Positions 1-8,434 of a stretch of 64,000 nucleotides of DNA are shown piece by piece; position 1 is the stretch's first letter, and each line of letters opens with the position of its first letter. The notes under the pieces are model-generated. The model was not told where the DNA came from, made no database searches, and saw only the letters and a list, made by a program, of their open reading frames with translations. Source of the stretch: Oscillatoria sp. SIO1A7. Its GTDB lineage: Bacteria; Cyanobacteriota; Cyanobacteriia; Cyanobacteriales; Laspinemataceae. The stretch spans positions 206,118-270,117 of the forward strand of contig JAAHFN010000001.1 in the NCBI GenBank assembly GCA_010672965.1, written 5' to 3'. The position numbers and the translations under genes were made by a program.

Positions 1-367
1 AATGGAATGCTTCGCCCCAGACATTTATGCCGCTCGCTGGCAACTCCAAAAAGGGGAATTATAAAAAACATACGACCCTCGAAATAAAACGTAGGGGCGA
101 CAGCATTCCCGAGATAACCTTTGCTTTAAAATAAAATTATGAAATGGAATGCTTCGCCCCAGATATTTATGCCGCTCGCTGGCAACTCCAAAAAGGGGAA
201 TTATAATCTTCCTGTCGCCCCTACGCCCTGGGTCGATACTCGATAGCTCTGCTGAAAAATTCTCCCCCCTCTGCCCACACTCCCCACACTCCCCACACTC
301 CCCAATGAGCGCGGGGGTTGGGGGGATCGATCGGACATTGGTAAAAATGGCGAAGGTATCGATCTAA
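1..367. repeat. Intergenic repeats: 63-bp direct duplication and family A fragments
   Basis: Positions 1-63 and 144-206 are almost the same sequence, each starting AATGGAATGCTTCGCCCCAG, so a block was duplicated. The block carries the core halves of the family A small inverted-repeat element (GGGGCGAAGCAT and CGTAGGGGCGACAGCAT) found elsewhere in the window. Positions 270-303 hold short CCCACACTCC repeats. A short reading frame crosses the region but consists of repeat sequence, so no gene is called. Confidence 0.7.
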
Positions 368-1393
368 TTAAGCGGATTGCAGATCGACAGATGCGCTTCC
401 GCTTTCAAAAACCAGGCGGATTACTTCTTCAATCGGCGGGTCGGTGACTGTCAAGTCTAGCACTTCTAACTCCGCCAGAATCTTGGCGATCGCAGCGGTT
501 AGCTCTTCGCGCCGTACCAAAAACCGCACCGACTGACCCTCGACAGATTCTATTTTCCCGTAGGACTCCAGGGAAATAGCGCTTTCTTTTTCTCCATCTA
601 GTTCTGCTAGAGGGCGCGCTAATTCTATTTGAACCTCGCGATAAGGAGAAAAGCGCTCTAGCAAACCATCTAGACTGCCGTCATATATTAGTTGCCCTTC
701 GTGAATGACAATAACGCGATCGCACAATTCCGTAATATCGGCCATATAGTGACTGGTCAGCAGAATAGTCGCCCCAGCGCGATCGTTATATTGCCGCAAA
801 AAATCCCGCACCGCGACCTGAGCGTTAACATCTAAACCCAAAGTCGGCTCGTCCAAAAAAAGAACTTGGGGTTGGTGTAGCAGCGCTGCCATCAATTCTG
901 CCTTCATCCGCTCCCCAAGAGACAGCTTGCGCACGGGTTGAGTCAGCTTGTCTTCCAGGGAAAGCATCTCGCTGAGTTCGGCAATGCGGCGGCGGCTTTC
1001 TTTCTCGGGAATCCCATACACGGCACCGTTGATTTTTAAAGAATCCAGAGCGGGTAAATCCCAAATTAATTGCTGTTTTTGCCCCATGACCAGAGTGATT
1101 TTTTGCAAAAAAGACTCTTGCCGCATAAAAGGAACGCGATCGACTACCTTGACCACTCCGCTAGTCGGATGAATCAAACCCGTCAGCATTTTCAGAGTAG
1201 TAGTCTTGCCCGCTCCATTCGGGCCTAAAAATCCCACGACTTCTCCCGGCTCAATCTGAAAAGAAACTTCCTTAACTGCCTCCACTAATTTATAGGTGCG
1301 GCGCAGAAAATGGCGCAGGGTTCCTTTTAGTCCCGGTTCTTTCACCGCCACAGGATAGGATTTTGTCAGTTTGTCTGCAAATATTATAGACAT
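368..1393 (-). CDS. ABC transporter ATP-binding protein (ABC-2 type export family)
   Basis: This is the cytoplasmic ATPase subunit of an ABC exporter; it would bind and hydrolyse ATP to power a membrane permease. In the 341-residue protein I see the Walker A motif GPNGAGKTT (residues about 57-65), a Q-loop region (MGQKQQL), the signature LSLGERMKAEL, Walker B VLFLDEPTLGLD and the H-loop TSHYM. About 35 extra N-terminal residues and about 100 residues after the ATPase core fit the COG4586-type ABC-2 ATPases. The permease normally lies next to it, but only repeats follow towards position 1, so the partner is outside the window or elsewhere. The substrate is unknown. The ATG start lies just after a tract of TTTTGAGTT-type repeats. 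Confidence 0.9.
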   Translation of the reverse strand: MSIIFADKLTKSYPVAVKEPGLKGTLRHFLRRTYKLVEAVKEVSFQIEPGEVVGFLGPNGAGKTTTLKMLTGLIHPTSGVVKVVDRVPFMRQESFLQKITLVMGQKQQLIWDLPALDSLKINGAVYGIPEKESRRRIAELSEMLSLEDKLTQPVRKLSLGERMKAELMAALLHQPQVLFLDEPTLGLDVNAQVAVRDFLRQYNDRAGATILLTSHYMADITELCDRVIVIHEGQLIYDGSLDGLLERFSPYREVQIELARPLAELDGEKESAISLESYGKIESVEGQSVRFLVRREELTAAIAKILAELEVLDLTVTDPPIEEVIRLVFESGSASVDLQSA

Positions 1394-1442
1394 TGAGTTC
1401 TTAGCTTGAGAGTTTTGATTTTTGAGTTGAGCAACATAAATA

Positions 1443-1535
1443 TATAGCGGTTCTCAAATGTAACAAAAGAAACGTAGGGGCGACAGCATCGCGAGCGACG
1501 ATCTCGGCTGTGGAACGGTAATTCCCGTATTAATT
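1443..1535. repeat. Partial family A element; rest of the 1394-1808 gap
   Basis: The sequence begins TATAGCGGTTCTCAAATG and continues into CGTAGGGGCGACAGCATC and a GGAACGGTAATTCCCGTA stretch, which is one half of the family A element. The other terminal inverted repeat is missing. The remaining gap holds HIP1-rich sequence around 1620-1660 and the promoter of the following gene. Confidence 0.6.
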
Positions 1536-1716
1536 CAAAAAATCGGCTTGCTGGCTCCCAATATATCATATCTTATTTAAGGTTGGCGCGCCCGACGATA
1601 CTCCGCTAGAGGAAGTCAAGGCCAGCTTAAGGCGATCGCACCCCCGCGATTCTCCTACCGAAAGCCAAGCTTCTTAGGCAATTCTCAAAAAAAAATAAAA
1701 ATAATTGCAAAAAGAG

Positions 1717-1780
1717 TTGACAATTTAAAAAATACTGCTATAGTAAAGATAAGACAGAAAAAAGGGAGCTAAATGCTCCC
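1717..1780 (+). promoter_or_regulatory. Promoter and leader hairpin of the small gene at 1809
   Basis: TTGACA (1717-1722) and TATAGT (1739-1744) are spaced by 16 bp, a good sigma-70-type promoter. The predicted leader contains a hairpin GGGAGC/GCTCCC (1764-1780). A second TATAAT lies immediately before the ATG, and no clear ribosome binding site is seen. Confidence 0.6.
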
Positions 1781-1808
1781 CCATTAACCTATAAACACTG
1801 TATAATTT

Positions 1809-2036
1809 ATGAAGAGCTTTCCCTCGTCGTTGGACAACCTGATAATCGACAGTGACAGCAATCCCGAAGGCCGCCGCCGCCTAACCCGTGAAGAAATCTT
1901 AGTGTTTGGCTGGCTCGCCCGTACCTTGAAAGGGCGCACCTACAGCGACATGGCTCGGGACTGCAAGCTAACTATCGAACAATGTATCAAAGCGGTCCAA
2001 GGACTCCTCGCTTTAGGTCTCCTGCGCGTCCGCTAA
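1809..2036 (+). CDS. Small conserved protein, possible helix-turn-helix fold
   Basis: The 75-residue product has an acidic N-terminus followed by a helical segment. Residues about 24-75 (RRRLTREEILVFGWLARTL, then SDMARDCKLTIEQCIKAV and a LLALGLLRVR end) have the spacing of a small winged-helix or helix-turn-helix domain: a recognition-like helix after a short turn, then a final helix. I recognise this as the type of small protein shared among cyanobacteria but cannot name it. It has its own promoter upstream and a strong terminator downstream, so it is a single-gene unit. DNA binding is inferred from the pattern only. Confidence 0.75.
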   Translation: MKSFPSSLDNLIIDSDSNPEGRRRLTREEILVFGWLARTLKGRTYSDMARDCKLTIEQCIKAVQGLLALGLLRVR

Positions 2037-2057
2037 GGAATGACCTGTAATCCATCC

Positions 2058-2112
2058 GGGCTCCCCGAGGAGTCCCTTGCATCCGGGCTCCCCGAGGAGT
2101 CCGGTTTTTTTT
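2058..2112 (+). terminator. Duplicated rho-independent terminator
   Basis: Two copies of the hairpin GGGCTCC-CCGA-GGAGTCC lie at 2058-2075 and 2085-2102. The second is followed by eight T residues (2105-2112). It ends transcription of the gene at 1809-2036; the upstream hairpin copy looks like a local duplication. Confidence 0.8.
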
Positions 2113-2147
2113 GCCCGTCACACTATTATTATATAGTGTTTCTCAAA

Positions 2148-2286
2148 TATAGCGTTTCTCAAATTGATGTAAGGTATCTGGGGCGAAGCATCCAGTACGG
2201 AAATTACCGTTATACAGCCGAGATGGTTCCGGGGATGCTGTCGCCCCTACGTTTTCGTTCATTACACTAATTTGAGAAACGCTATA
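2148..2286. repeat. Family A small inverted-repeat element (MITE-like)
   Basis: The element is 139 bp with terminal inverted repeats TATAGCGTTTCTCAAAT and ATTTGAGAAACGCTATA. Inside are the conserved GGGGCGAAGCATCC and GGGATGCTGTCGCCCCTACG halves, which also pair with each other. It encodes no protein. This is the reference copy of the family seen at 7627, 8435, 38936, 59306 and 63310. Confidence 0.85.
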
Positions 2287-2400
2287 GGTGTAATGAACGA
2301 TCGGGTTGGGGGCGTAGGGGGGCGTAGGGGCGACAGCATCCCCAAGACAATCCCGGCCGTAGAAAGGGAATTCCCATAGTGGGATACTTCGCCCAGGTAA
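2287..2400. repeat. Truncated inverted family A copy
   Basis: Directly abutting the full element is the core of a second copy in opposite orientation (CGTAGGGGCGACAGCATCCC, then GAATTCCC and GGGATACTTCGCCCAG). The terminal repeats are not complete. The remainder up to 2456 is CAAAACTCAAAACTC repeat. Confidence 0.65.
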
Positions 2401-2456
2401 CCATTTTGCTTTTTGGCTGCTACAGTTCCTATCCCCCCAACCCCAAAACTCAAAAC

Positions 2457-3644
2457 TCAAAACTCAAAATTCCTAAAAACGCGCCCAGCCTTAACCGAGA
2501 GAATTTGAGAAGAGTCTATCCACTCGCGGGCAAAGAAATCTATATGAGTAGTAGTAATCAGGGTTTGAAAGCGATCTTGGATAGCATCCAGGAGTTGCCT
2601 TTGGCGATTGGGGTCGAGTTCTGCCAGCACGTCATCCAGCAGCAGGATCGGAGGTTCTCCCACCACCTCTTCGATTAACTTTAATTCTGCCAGCTTGAGA
2701 GCAAGGACGAGAGTGCGCTGCTGTCCGTGGGAGCCGTATTCTCGAACCGGCTGTTGGTTGAGGAAAAAAGCTATTTCATCTCGGTGCGGACCGACTAGAC
2801 TCGTCCCTTGGTATTTTTCGGCGATCGCTTTTTCCTGGATTTTCTCTAAAAATGCCTTCGTCCTTCGCTCCGGGTCGTTCTGGACTGCCAAATCTTGCAT
2901 CGCTTCTACATTGGGCAGATACTTTATTTCTAGCACTTCAGTTTCGCCGCTAATAGCCGAATGCCAAGCAACTGCTATTGGTGTCAGTAGCTCTAGAGCG
3001 CGCGATCGCCTTACCGTTACCTTAGCACCAACAGCCGCTAGCTGAGCATCCCATAGAGCCAGTTCGGAAATCTTTGAGTCCCGAGCTTGGTATTTTGAAT
3101 TAGCAGAATTTGGAACTACCCCTTCCGAGCTTTCTTTTCTCAATTCCTTCAATAAAGCATTGCGCTGTCGCATCACCTTATTATATTGTTGCAAAATATG
3201 AGCATAGACTGGTTCTAGCTGAACTAAGAGACTATCTAACCAACTCCGCCGCTTTTCTGGACCAAAGCGCACTAATTCCAAATCCAGACTGGAGAACTGT
3301 ACGCAATTCAGGGTGCCCAAAAAATCTATTTGTTTGCGACAATTATCCCCATTGACCTTGCAGGTACGCCGTCCGTTGCTGCGCAGAGAAATTGCCAGCT
3401 CCACTCCCGTACCGTTCCGCTCCAAATAGCCGGTAATTCGCCCAGAATTTTTGCCATCCAGAATTAAATTGCGATCGCGCCGAACTCGGTGGCTTTTCAG
3501 GGTAGAAAGCAACCCCACTGCTTCGATTAAATTAGTTTTACCTTGAGCATTGTCTCCTACCAAAATCGTCTTTGGAGCCAAAAACTCCACTTGCTGTTCC
3601 TGGTAATTGCGAAATTGAATCAGCTCCAGACTTTTCAAATACAT
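2457..3644 (-). CDS. recF: DNA replication and repair protein RecF
   Basis: RecF is an SMC/ABC-type ATPase that binds gapped DNA and, with RecO and RecR, loads RecA at stalled forks. The 395-residue protein starts with the family N-terminus MYLKSLELIQFRNY. Walker A is GDNAQGKT (residues 30-37). The ABC signature region YGSHGQQRTLVLALKLAEL and Walker B with D-loop PPILLLDDVLAELD follow near the C-terminus, with TTTHIDFF as the H-loop. The length is slightly above the bacterial norm (about 360-380). The middle coiled region carries a variable insert around NSANSKYQARDSK. The neighbours are not replication genes, as is usual in cyanobacteria where recF is unlinked to dnaA. The stop is followed by repeat sequence. 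Confidence 0.96.
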   Translation of the reverse strand: MYLKSLELIQFRNYQEQQVEFLAPKTILVGDNAQGKTNLIEAVGLLSTLKSHRVRRDRNLILDGKNSGRITGYLERNGTGVELAISLRSNGRRTCKVNGDNCRKQIDFLGTLNCVQFSSLDLELVRFGPEKRRSWLDSLLVQLEPVYAHILQQYNKVMRQRNALLKELRKESSEGVVPNSANSKYQARDSKISELALWDAQLAAVGAKVTVRRSRALELLTPIAVAWHSAISGETEVLEIKYLPNVEAMQDLAVQNDPERRTKAFLEKIQEKAIAEKYQGTSLVGPHRDEIAFFLNQQPVREYGSHGQQRTLVLALKLAELKLIEEVVGEPPILLLDDVLAELDPNRQRQLLDAIQDRFQTLITTTHIDFFAREWIDSSQILSVKAGRVFRNFEF

Positions 3645-3894
3645 GGATGGAATTGGCCCTTCGACAGGCTCAGGATGGGAATTGGGAATTGGGCATGGGA
3701 AGAGCTGTGAATTTTAAGTTTTAAATTTTAAATTAGTTTGTAACTCAAAACTCAAAACTCAAAACTTTTAAGGTCCCTCTGCGTCCGTGGGTGGCAGCAA
3801 GCCTTATGCTATCTATAGAATAGATATGGCAATTTGCCAGAGTCTTGGTAATGATATAGAAAAATTGCCATAAACGACGAATGGGATAATAAAG

Positions 3895-4920
3895 ATGGCT
3901 GGAAAGAAAACGCGACGGAATTTTTTGGCAGCTAGCGCCGCTATAGCCGGAGGGATTATCGGCAGTGCAGCGCTAAAGGACTCTGTGACCTCGGCAAGGA
4001 CGCCCAAAGCGGGAACTATGCCAGAGAGAATCTTGGGCAAAACCGGAGTATCGATTCCCATCCTGGGCTTGGGCGGTGCCGGATATCCCTTGGGCTCCCG
4101 AGGGGATAACAAAAATGAGGCCAAAGCATTGGCAATTATAGAACGGGCAGTAGAGCTTGGCATTCGCTATTTCGATACGGCATCTAGCTATGGACCCAAC
4201 GAAGTCTATTTGGCGGTCAGCCGTCAGCGGTCAGCAGTCAGCGGTCAGGCACAGAGCACAGAGCACAGAGCACAGAGCACAGAGCTTTCTTGGGCGTGAA
4301 AGCCGCACCGCATCGGTATGGCAAGACAACACTTTCTTTCGTGCTTGGACGTAAGAATTGGGGAATAGGGAATAGGGAATTGGGGATTCATAGCGGTCAG
4401 CCGTCAGCGGTCAGCAGTCAGCGGTCAGGCACAGAGCACAGAGCACAGAGCACAGAGCACAGAGCACAGAGCTTTCTTGGGCGTGAAAGCCGCACCGCAT
4501 CGGTATGGCAAGACAACACTTTCTTTCGTGCTTGGACGTAAGAATTGGGGAATAGGGAATTGGGCATTCATAGCGGTCAGCCGTCAGCGGTCAGCAGTCA
4601 GCGGTCAGGCACAGATCTGGGAGCTCTCAGCTCAGAGCTGAGAGCTTTCTTGGGCGTGAAAGCCGCACCGCATCGGTATGGCAAGACAACACTTTCTTTC
4701 GTGCTTGGACGTAAGAATTGGGGAATAGGGAATTGGGCATTCATAGCGGTCAGCCGTCAGCGGTCAGCAGTCAGCGGTCAGGCACAGATCTGGGAGCTCT
4801 CAGCTCAGAGCTCAGAGCTGAGAGCTGCGCGATCGCAATGTTGGAGTAGTAGCTATGAAAGTACCCGCCTACGGACGCTTATTTAAACCCGGAGTTCTCG
4901 ATGGAATGCACCAAGCATGG
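3895..4920 (+). pseudogene. Aldo/keto reductase gene interrupted by repeats
   Basis: The intact part (3895-4212) encodes a twin-arginine-type leader (KKTRRNFLAASAAIAGG) and the start of an aldo/keto reductase barrel: ERILGKTGVSIPILGLGG, then ELGIRYFDTASSYGPNEVYL with the catalytic Asp and Tyr. At the point where YLG is expected the frame enters an array of 180-bp repeats and stops at 4297-4299. A second piece of the same family is stranded inside the array at about 4828-4919: VGVVAMKVPAYGRLFKPG, which matches the conserved late beta-strand and loop of these enzymes. The middle (Lys/His active-site region) and the C-terminus are missing, so the gene is dead. The original enzyme would have been an exported NAD(P)H-dependent oxidoreductase. 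Confidence 0.85.
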
Positions 4921-5195
4921 CATTCATAGCGGTCAGCCGTCAGCGGTCAGCAGTCAGCGGTCAGGCACAGATCTCGGAGCACAGAGCTGAGAGCTGAGAG
5001 CTGAGAGCTTTCTTGGGCGTGAAAGCCGCACCGCATCGGTATGGCAAGACAACACTTTCTTTCGTGCTTGGACGTAAGAATTGGGGAATAGGGAATTGGG
5101 GATTCATAGCGGTCAGCCGTCAGCGGTCAGCAGTCAGCTAAAGGCACAGATCTCGGAGCACAGAGCTGAGAGCTGAGAGCTGAGAGCTTTCTTGG
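4213..5195. repeat. Array of about 180-bp repeats inside a broken gene
   Basis: Units begin GCGGTCAGCCGTCAGCGGTC at 4213, 4393, 4573, 4746, 4929 and 5109, giving periods of 180, 180, 173, 183 and 180 bp. Each unit has three parts: a GTCAGCGGTCAGCA block, a CACAGAG or AGAGCTG heptamer block of variable length, and a constant block (CTTGGGCGTGAAAGCCGCAC through TTCGTGCTTGGACGTAAG) ending in GGGAATAGGGAATTGGG. In the 4746 unit the constant block is replaced by the aldo/keto reductase fragment. The constant block could be a duplicated piece of the reductase gene, since one frame reads LGVKAAPHR, but this is uncertain. Confidence 0.85.
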
Positions 5196-5268
5196 GCGGG
5201 CATTGGGACAGGCGAGACGCTTGTCCTACAATATTATTTCACAAATTGAGGAGGTCATAAAAGAAGAA

Positions 5269-6042
5269 ATGAAGATTGATAGCTATAAAGGAACCGACAA
5301 TAAAAGCGATGCTTATACGGAGATAGTTCGCGACCTAATGCGGACAAAACAGACCGCTATTTTATTTTCTTGTTTCTCTCTAATGACCATAATGGCGATC
5401 GCGACAATTGCTTCATCTCGCGCCGCCAACCCCGACCCCTTGCAAAAGTTACTCGATACAAAAATATGCCCTGGATGTCAGTTAATCGGAGCTGACCTTA
5501 GTGCAGTGGATTTAAGCGGAGCGAACCTAGCAAATGCCGAACTCAGGGGAGCTTCCCTGACAGGTGCCGACCTCCGAGAAGCCAATCTCAGCGGTGCCAA
5601 TCTCAGCAGTGCCGACCTCAATAATGCCGACTTGCTTAGAGCCAACCTCAGCGGAGCAGACTTGAGCGGAGTAGATTTGGGCAATGCTTATTTGGCCGAT
5701 ACAGATTTCAGCGGAGCCAACCTCAGCGGCGCAGAAATACACCATGCGGACGCCCGTCAAGCCAACTTTAATCGCGCCAATCTCAGCGGTGCTAATCTCA
5801 ATCGAACTTTGCTAAATAGCGCCAATCTCAGCGATGCCAACCTCAATCGTGCCAGTCTCAGAGATGCCAGCCTAAATCGCGCCAATCTAGATCGAGCGAA
5901 TCTCGCAGATGCAAATCTCTGTGGCGCTTATCTCAGAAAAATTAGTCAGAACGAAGCGAACTTCAGCGGTGCAAATTTGAGAGATACTCACACCAGCCGA
6001 AGCGACCCCGAATGGTCAACTCCAGAAAAATGTACTGAGTGA
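5269..6042 (+). CDS. Membrane-anchored pentapeptide-repeat protein
   Basis: From the ATG at 5269 the product has 257 residues; a GAGGAGG ribosome binding site precedes it, and upstream in-frame sequence is repeat DNA. An N-terminal cytoplasmic stretch leads to one hydrophobic segment (residues about 30-50, AILFSCFSLMTIMAIATIA). A short linker with CPGC follows, then about 33 A(D/N)LxX pentapeptide repeats (residues about 73-245) that should fold as a right-handed quadrilateral beta-helix. The C-terminus is polar. Such proteins are abundant in cyanobacteria and most have no known function. The helix may face the periplasm or thylakoid lumen. The pentapeptide-like CPGCQLIGADLS start is common in this group. 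Confidence 0.88.
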   Translation: MKIDSYKGTDNKSDAYTEIVRDLMRTKQTAILFSCFSLMTIMAIATIASSRAANPDPLQKLLDTKICPGCQLIGADLSAVDLSGANLANAELRGASLTGADLREANLSGANLSSADLNNADLLRANLSGADLSGVDLGNAYLADTDFSGANLSGAEIHHADARQANFNRANLSGANLNRTLLNSANLSDANLNRASLRDASLNRANLDRANLADANLCGAYLRKISQNEANFSGANLRDTHTSRSDPEWSTPEKCTE

Positions 6043-6069
6043 AATAACGCTATATTTCACTAGGGATTA

Positions 6070-6236
6070 ATATCAAATCCGCTTCCGCTGTTCCATAAGT
6101 CCCGTAGGGGCGGTGCCCCCGGGAGCGCCCCGGTTGGTCTAAGGCGGCCGGGGCGATCGCGAAGCGTCTCCGCCCCTGAGAATCGCTCTTGGGATTGCCC
6201 CTACAAATATTGTGACTGTTTAACCGGATTTGATAT
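6070..6236. repeat. Family B inverted-repeat element
   Basis: The ends ATATCAAATCCG and CGGATTTGATAT are inverted repeats. The interior holds the GTAGGGGCGGTGCCCCCG / GCCCCTACAAATATTGTGAC type halves. No coding capacity is seen. It lies 3' of the pentapeptide gene. Confidence 0.75.
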
Positions 6237-6298
6237 AAGGTCTTTGACAGGAATCAAAACGCGCCTTTTGCTTAAAATTGCAAGACTTTGACTAAAAC

Positions 6299-6443
6299 AG
6301 GACTTACGCATTAACGCTATTGACGGGGCGATTCTCGCATTGGGAGATGCTATGCGCTGTCGCGCAGGCTCCGCACAAGAGCGAACGCTCGCTTGGGAAT
6401 TGCCCCTACAAAACACGACACCTGGATATTTTGCGTAAGTCCT
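6299..6443. repeat. Family C inverted-repeat element
   Basis: The 12-bp ends AGGACTTACGCA and TGCGTAAGTCCT are perfect inverted repeats 145 bp apart overall. The interior has GGGGCGATTCTCGCATTGGG and GAATTGCCCCTAC halves. Between it and the next gene are AGCTGAGAGCTGACCGCTG heptamer repeats (6448-6488). Confidence 0.8.
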
Positions 6444-6492
6444 ATAAAAGCTGAGAGCTGACCGCTGAGAGCTGACCGCTGAGAGCTATATT

Positions 6493-7440
6493 TCACAAAT
6501 CCTCTACTAGCGCCACCGCCCCCCAAAGAGGTGCAATATCTCCTAGTTCGGCAGGGACAATCTCAAATTCTACTTCTGGCAAAGCAGTCTGCTTTGCGGC
6601 GCGGCGTACTCCTTCCCAGAATAGCTCCCCTGCCTTGGTAACTCCCCCGCCCAAAACAAATAGCTCGGGATTGATAAAGTTAGCCGCATTGCCAATGCCG
6701 ACGCCGAGAGCCCGGCTTCCTCGTTCCAGCACTTCCCGCGCCAAGTCGTCTCCTTGGCTTGCAGCTTCGCTGACGAGCTGACCAGTAATATTGGCCAAGT
6801 TATTCTCGGCCAGCCGGCGCAACAACTGTCCTGCTTGAGGTTGCGATTGTAACCGCGATCGCGCCTCTTGAGCCATGTACGGTCCAGACGCCAAGCGCTC
6901 GACGCATCCTCGCTTGCCGCACAAGCACATAGGTCCATTTGGATCCACTACTGTATGACCGATTTCTCCTGCCATACCATTGGCTCCGCGCCAGGGACGA
7001 CCGTCGAGTATCCAGCCTCCGCCCACCCCGGTGCTAACAGTTATATAAAAAATACTCCGACATCCCCGACCGGCACCAAAGCGATATTCCCCCAAAGCCG
7101 CAACATTAGCATCATTATCTACTCGGGTTGGAGCGTTTAACTCTGCTTCTAGCCACTGGCGCAAAGGGACATTTTCCCAACCAGAAACGTGATGGGACAA
7201 TCGCACGGTGCCGGTGGTGGCATCCACTGGTCCGCCAAAACTAACCCCGATCGCCGTTGCTTGGCTCCCGTCAAGTACCTCCCGAGCCAGAGAGAGCATA
7301 ATTTCTAAGTCGGTCTTGGCATCGCCATTTTCCGGCGATAAAACTCGACGATAAGATTGGAACTGGCGGCTATTTCCTTTTTCTGCTACTGCCGCCGCCA
7401 GCTTTGTCCCGCCAAAGTCAAGGGCTAAATACCTAAACAT
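6493..7440 (-). CDS. ROK-family sugar kinase (glucokinase-like)
   Basis: A 315-residue cytosolic kinase of the ROK (repressor, ORF, kinase) family, expected to phosphorylate glucose or a related hexose with ATP. The N-terminal phosphate loop is LALDFGGTK (residues 5-13). The sugar-binding part has NDANVAALGE, and TVSTGVGGGWI is the second phosphate loop. The ROK zinc motif is complete: GEIGHTVVDPNG with the following CLCGKRGCVE. No DNA-binding N-terminal domain is present, so it is an enzyme and not a NagC/Mlc-type repressor. GNAANFINPELFVLGGG near the C-terminus is the adenosine-binding region. It is a single gene flanked by repeats. The exact sugar is not determinable from sequence. Confidence 0.9.
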   Translation of the reverse strand: MFRYLALDFGGTKLAAAVAEKGNSRQFQSYRRVLSPENGDAKTDLEIMLSLAREVLDGSQATAIGVSFGGPVDATTGTVRLSHHVSGWENVPLRQWLEAELNAPTRVDNDANVAALGEYRFGAGRGCRSIFYITVSTGVGGGWILDGRPWRGANGMAGEIGHTVVDPNGPMCLCGKRGCVERLASGPYMAQEARSRLQSQPQAGQLLRRLAENNLANITGQLVSEAASQGDDLAREVLERGSRALGVGIGNAANFINPELFVLGGGVTKAGELFWEGVRRAAKQTALPEVEFEIVPAELGDIAPLWGAVALVEDL

Positions 7441-7480
7441 TGAGTCTTTAATTTAAAATTTTTAACCTATGCAGAAAAAT

Positions 7481-7630
7481 TATAGTCGGTTTGAATGCCC
7501 CAAAAAAAGTCAAGTCCTGCGCGTAGGACGGGCGTCCCGCCTGTCCGTTTGGGCTCTTTAGGACAGGCGGGACGCCCGTCCTAAGGGAGATTCCAATTTT
7601 TTGGTGTAACAACTACGCGGACTTGATATA
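7481..7630. repeat. Family B-like element, left flank of the NTF2-like gene
   Basis: The element contains CGTAGGACGGGCGTCCCGCC and its inverted partner GGCGGGACGCCCGTCCTA around a central loop, with outer ends TATAGTCGGTTTGAATGCCC and CGCGGACTTGATATA. A copy in opposite orientation lies at 8197-8349 on the other side of the gene at 7787-8167. Confidence 0.75.
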
Positions 7631-7766
7631 GCATTTCTCGCTCTTGATGTGAATTGTCTGGGGCGAAGCATCCCAATACGGGAATTGCCGTTCCACAGCG
7701 GATATAGTCCAAGGGATGCTGTCGCCCCTACGTTTGCTTTATTACACTTATTTGAGAAACGCTATA
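7627..7766. repeat. Family A small inverted-repeat element
   Basis: 140 bp from TATAGCATTTCTCG to TATTTGAGAAACGCTATA with the conserved GGGGCGAAGCATCCC and GGGATGCTGTCGCCCCTACG halves. It overlaps the end of the previous element by a few bases, as if inserted next to or into it. Confidence 0.8.
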
Positions 7767-7786
7767 TAACTGCTGAATGCTATATT

Positions 7787-8167
7787 TCACATCTTAGCTT
7801 CAAAGTCATCCTCACGCAATTTTGCCGTGCCATCTGACTGCAATACCCAAAGCTCTTTATGAATAACTCCCCCAGCCTTATTCATTTTCCAACTCGATGT
7901 TAATATTGCGCTTGTCTCGTCGATCGCTTCTATTTTTGGCTCTATGTACTCAACATCGCAGAAGCCATCATCAATTATTTTTTGCCAGAATCCTTCAATC
8001 TCTCTTGTTCCTGTAAAAGTTCCGAAAGGTCTTGCATGCATAACAGCATTTTCTTCGTAGTAGCTAGCACAAGCCTCTGCATCGCCAGAATTAAACGCTA
8101 TTTGCCAATTGTTACTTGCTGTATGTACGGCATCTAAAATAGCCGCTTTTTGTCTATCGTCGGTCAT
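7787..8167 (-). CDS. NTF2-like (SnoaL/DUF4440-type) small protein
   Basis: The 126-residue product matches the SnoaL/DUF4440 fold pattern. An opening helix (AILDAVHTASNNWQIAFNSG) carries the typical D/N-rich turn. Then come SYYEENAVMHARPFGTFTGT and EGFWQKIIDDG. After these is a run of beta strands (VEYIEPKIEAIDETSAIL, SSWKMNKAGGVIHKELWVLQ) typical of the cone-shaped NTF2 fold. Such proteins are ligand-binding or enzymes acting on small molecules; this one has no assignable substrate. An AAGGAG site lies 9 bases before the ATG. The gene is boxed in by inverted copies of a repeat element (7481-7630 and 8197-8349). Confidence 0.85.
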   Translation of the reverse strand: MTDDRQKAAILDAVHTASNNWQIAFNSGDAEACASYYEENAVMHARPFGTFTGTREIEGFWQKIIDDGFCDVEYIEPKIEAIDETSAILTSSWKMNKAGGVIHKELWVLQSDGTAKLREDDFEAKM

Positions 8168-8196
8168 ATTTATTACTCCTTAATTAAATCAGGACT

Positions 8197-8349
8197 TATA
8201 TCAAGTCCGCGTAGTTGTTCCACAAAAAAAATTGGAATCTCCCGTAGGACGGGCGTCCCGCCTGTCCTAAAGAGCCGAAGCTCCCAGGCGGGACGCCCGT
8301 CCTACGCAGGACTTGACTTTTTTTGGGGCATTCAACCCGACATGATATT
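8197..8349. repeat. Family B-like element, right flank of the NTF2-like gene
   Basis: This is the inverted counterpart of 7481-7630. It starts TATATCAAGTCCGCGTAG, contains the GTAGGACGGGCGTCCCGCC / GGCGGGACGCCCGTCCTAC pair and ends TTCAACCCGACATGATATTA. The two copies and the gene between them form a composite-transposon-like arrangement without a transposase. Confidence 0.75.
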
Positions 8350-8434
8350 ACGCCCAAATGTAGGGGCCATTTCGGGCGAAATGACCCCTACATTTGGCGC
8401 AGTGCGCATATGCTTACTACCTATATTATATAGA

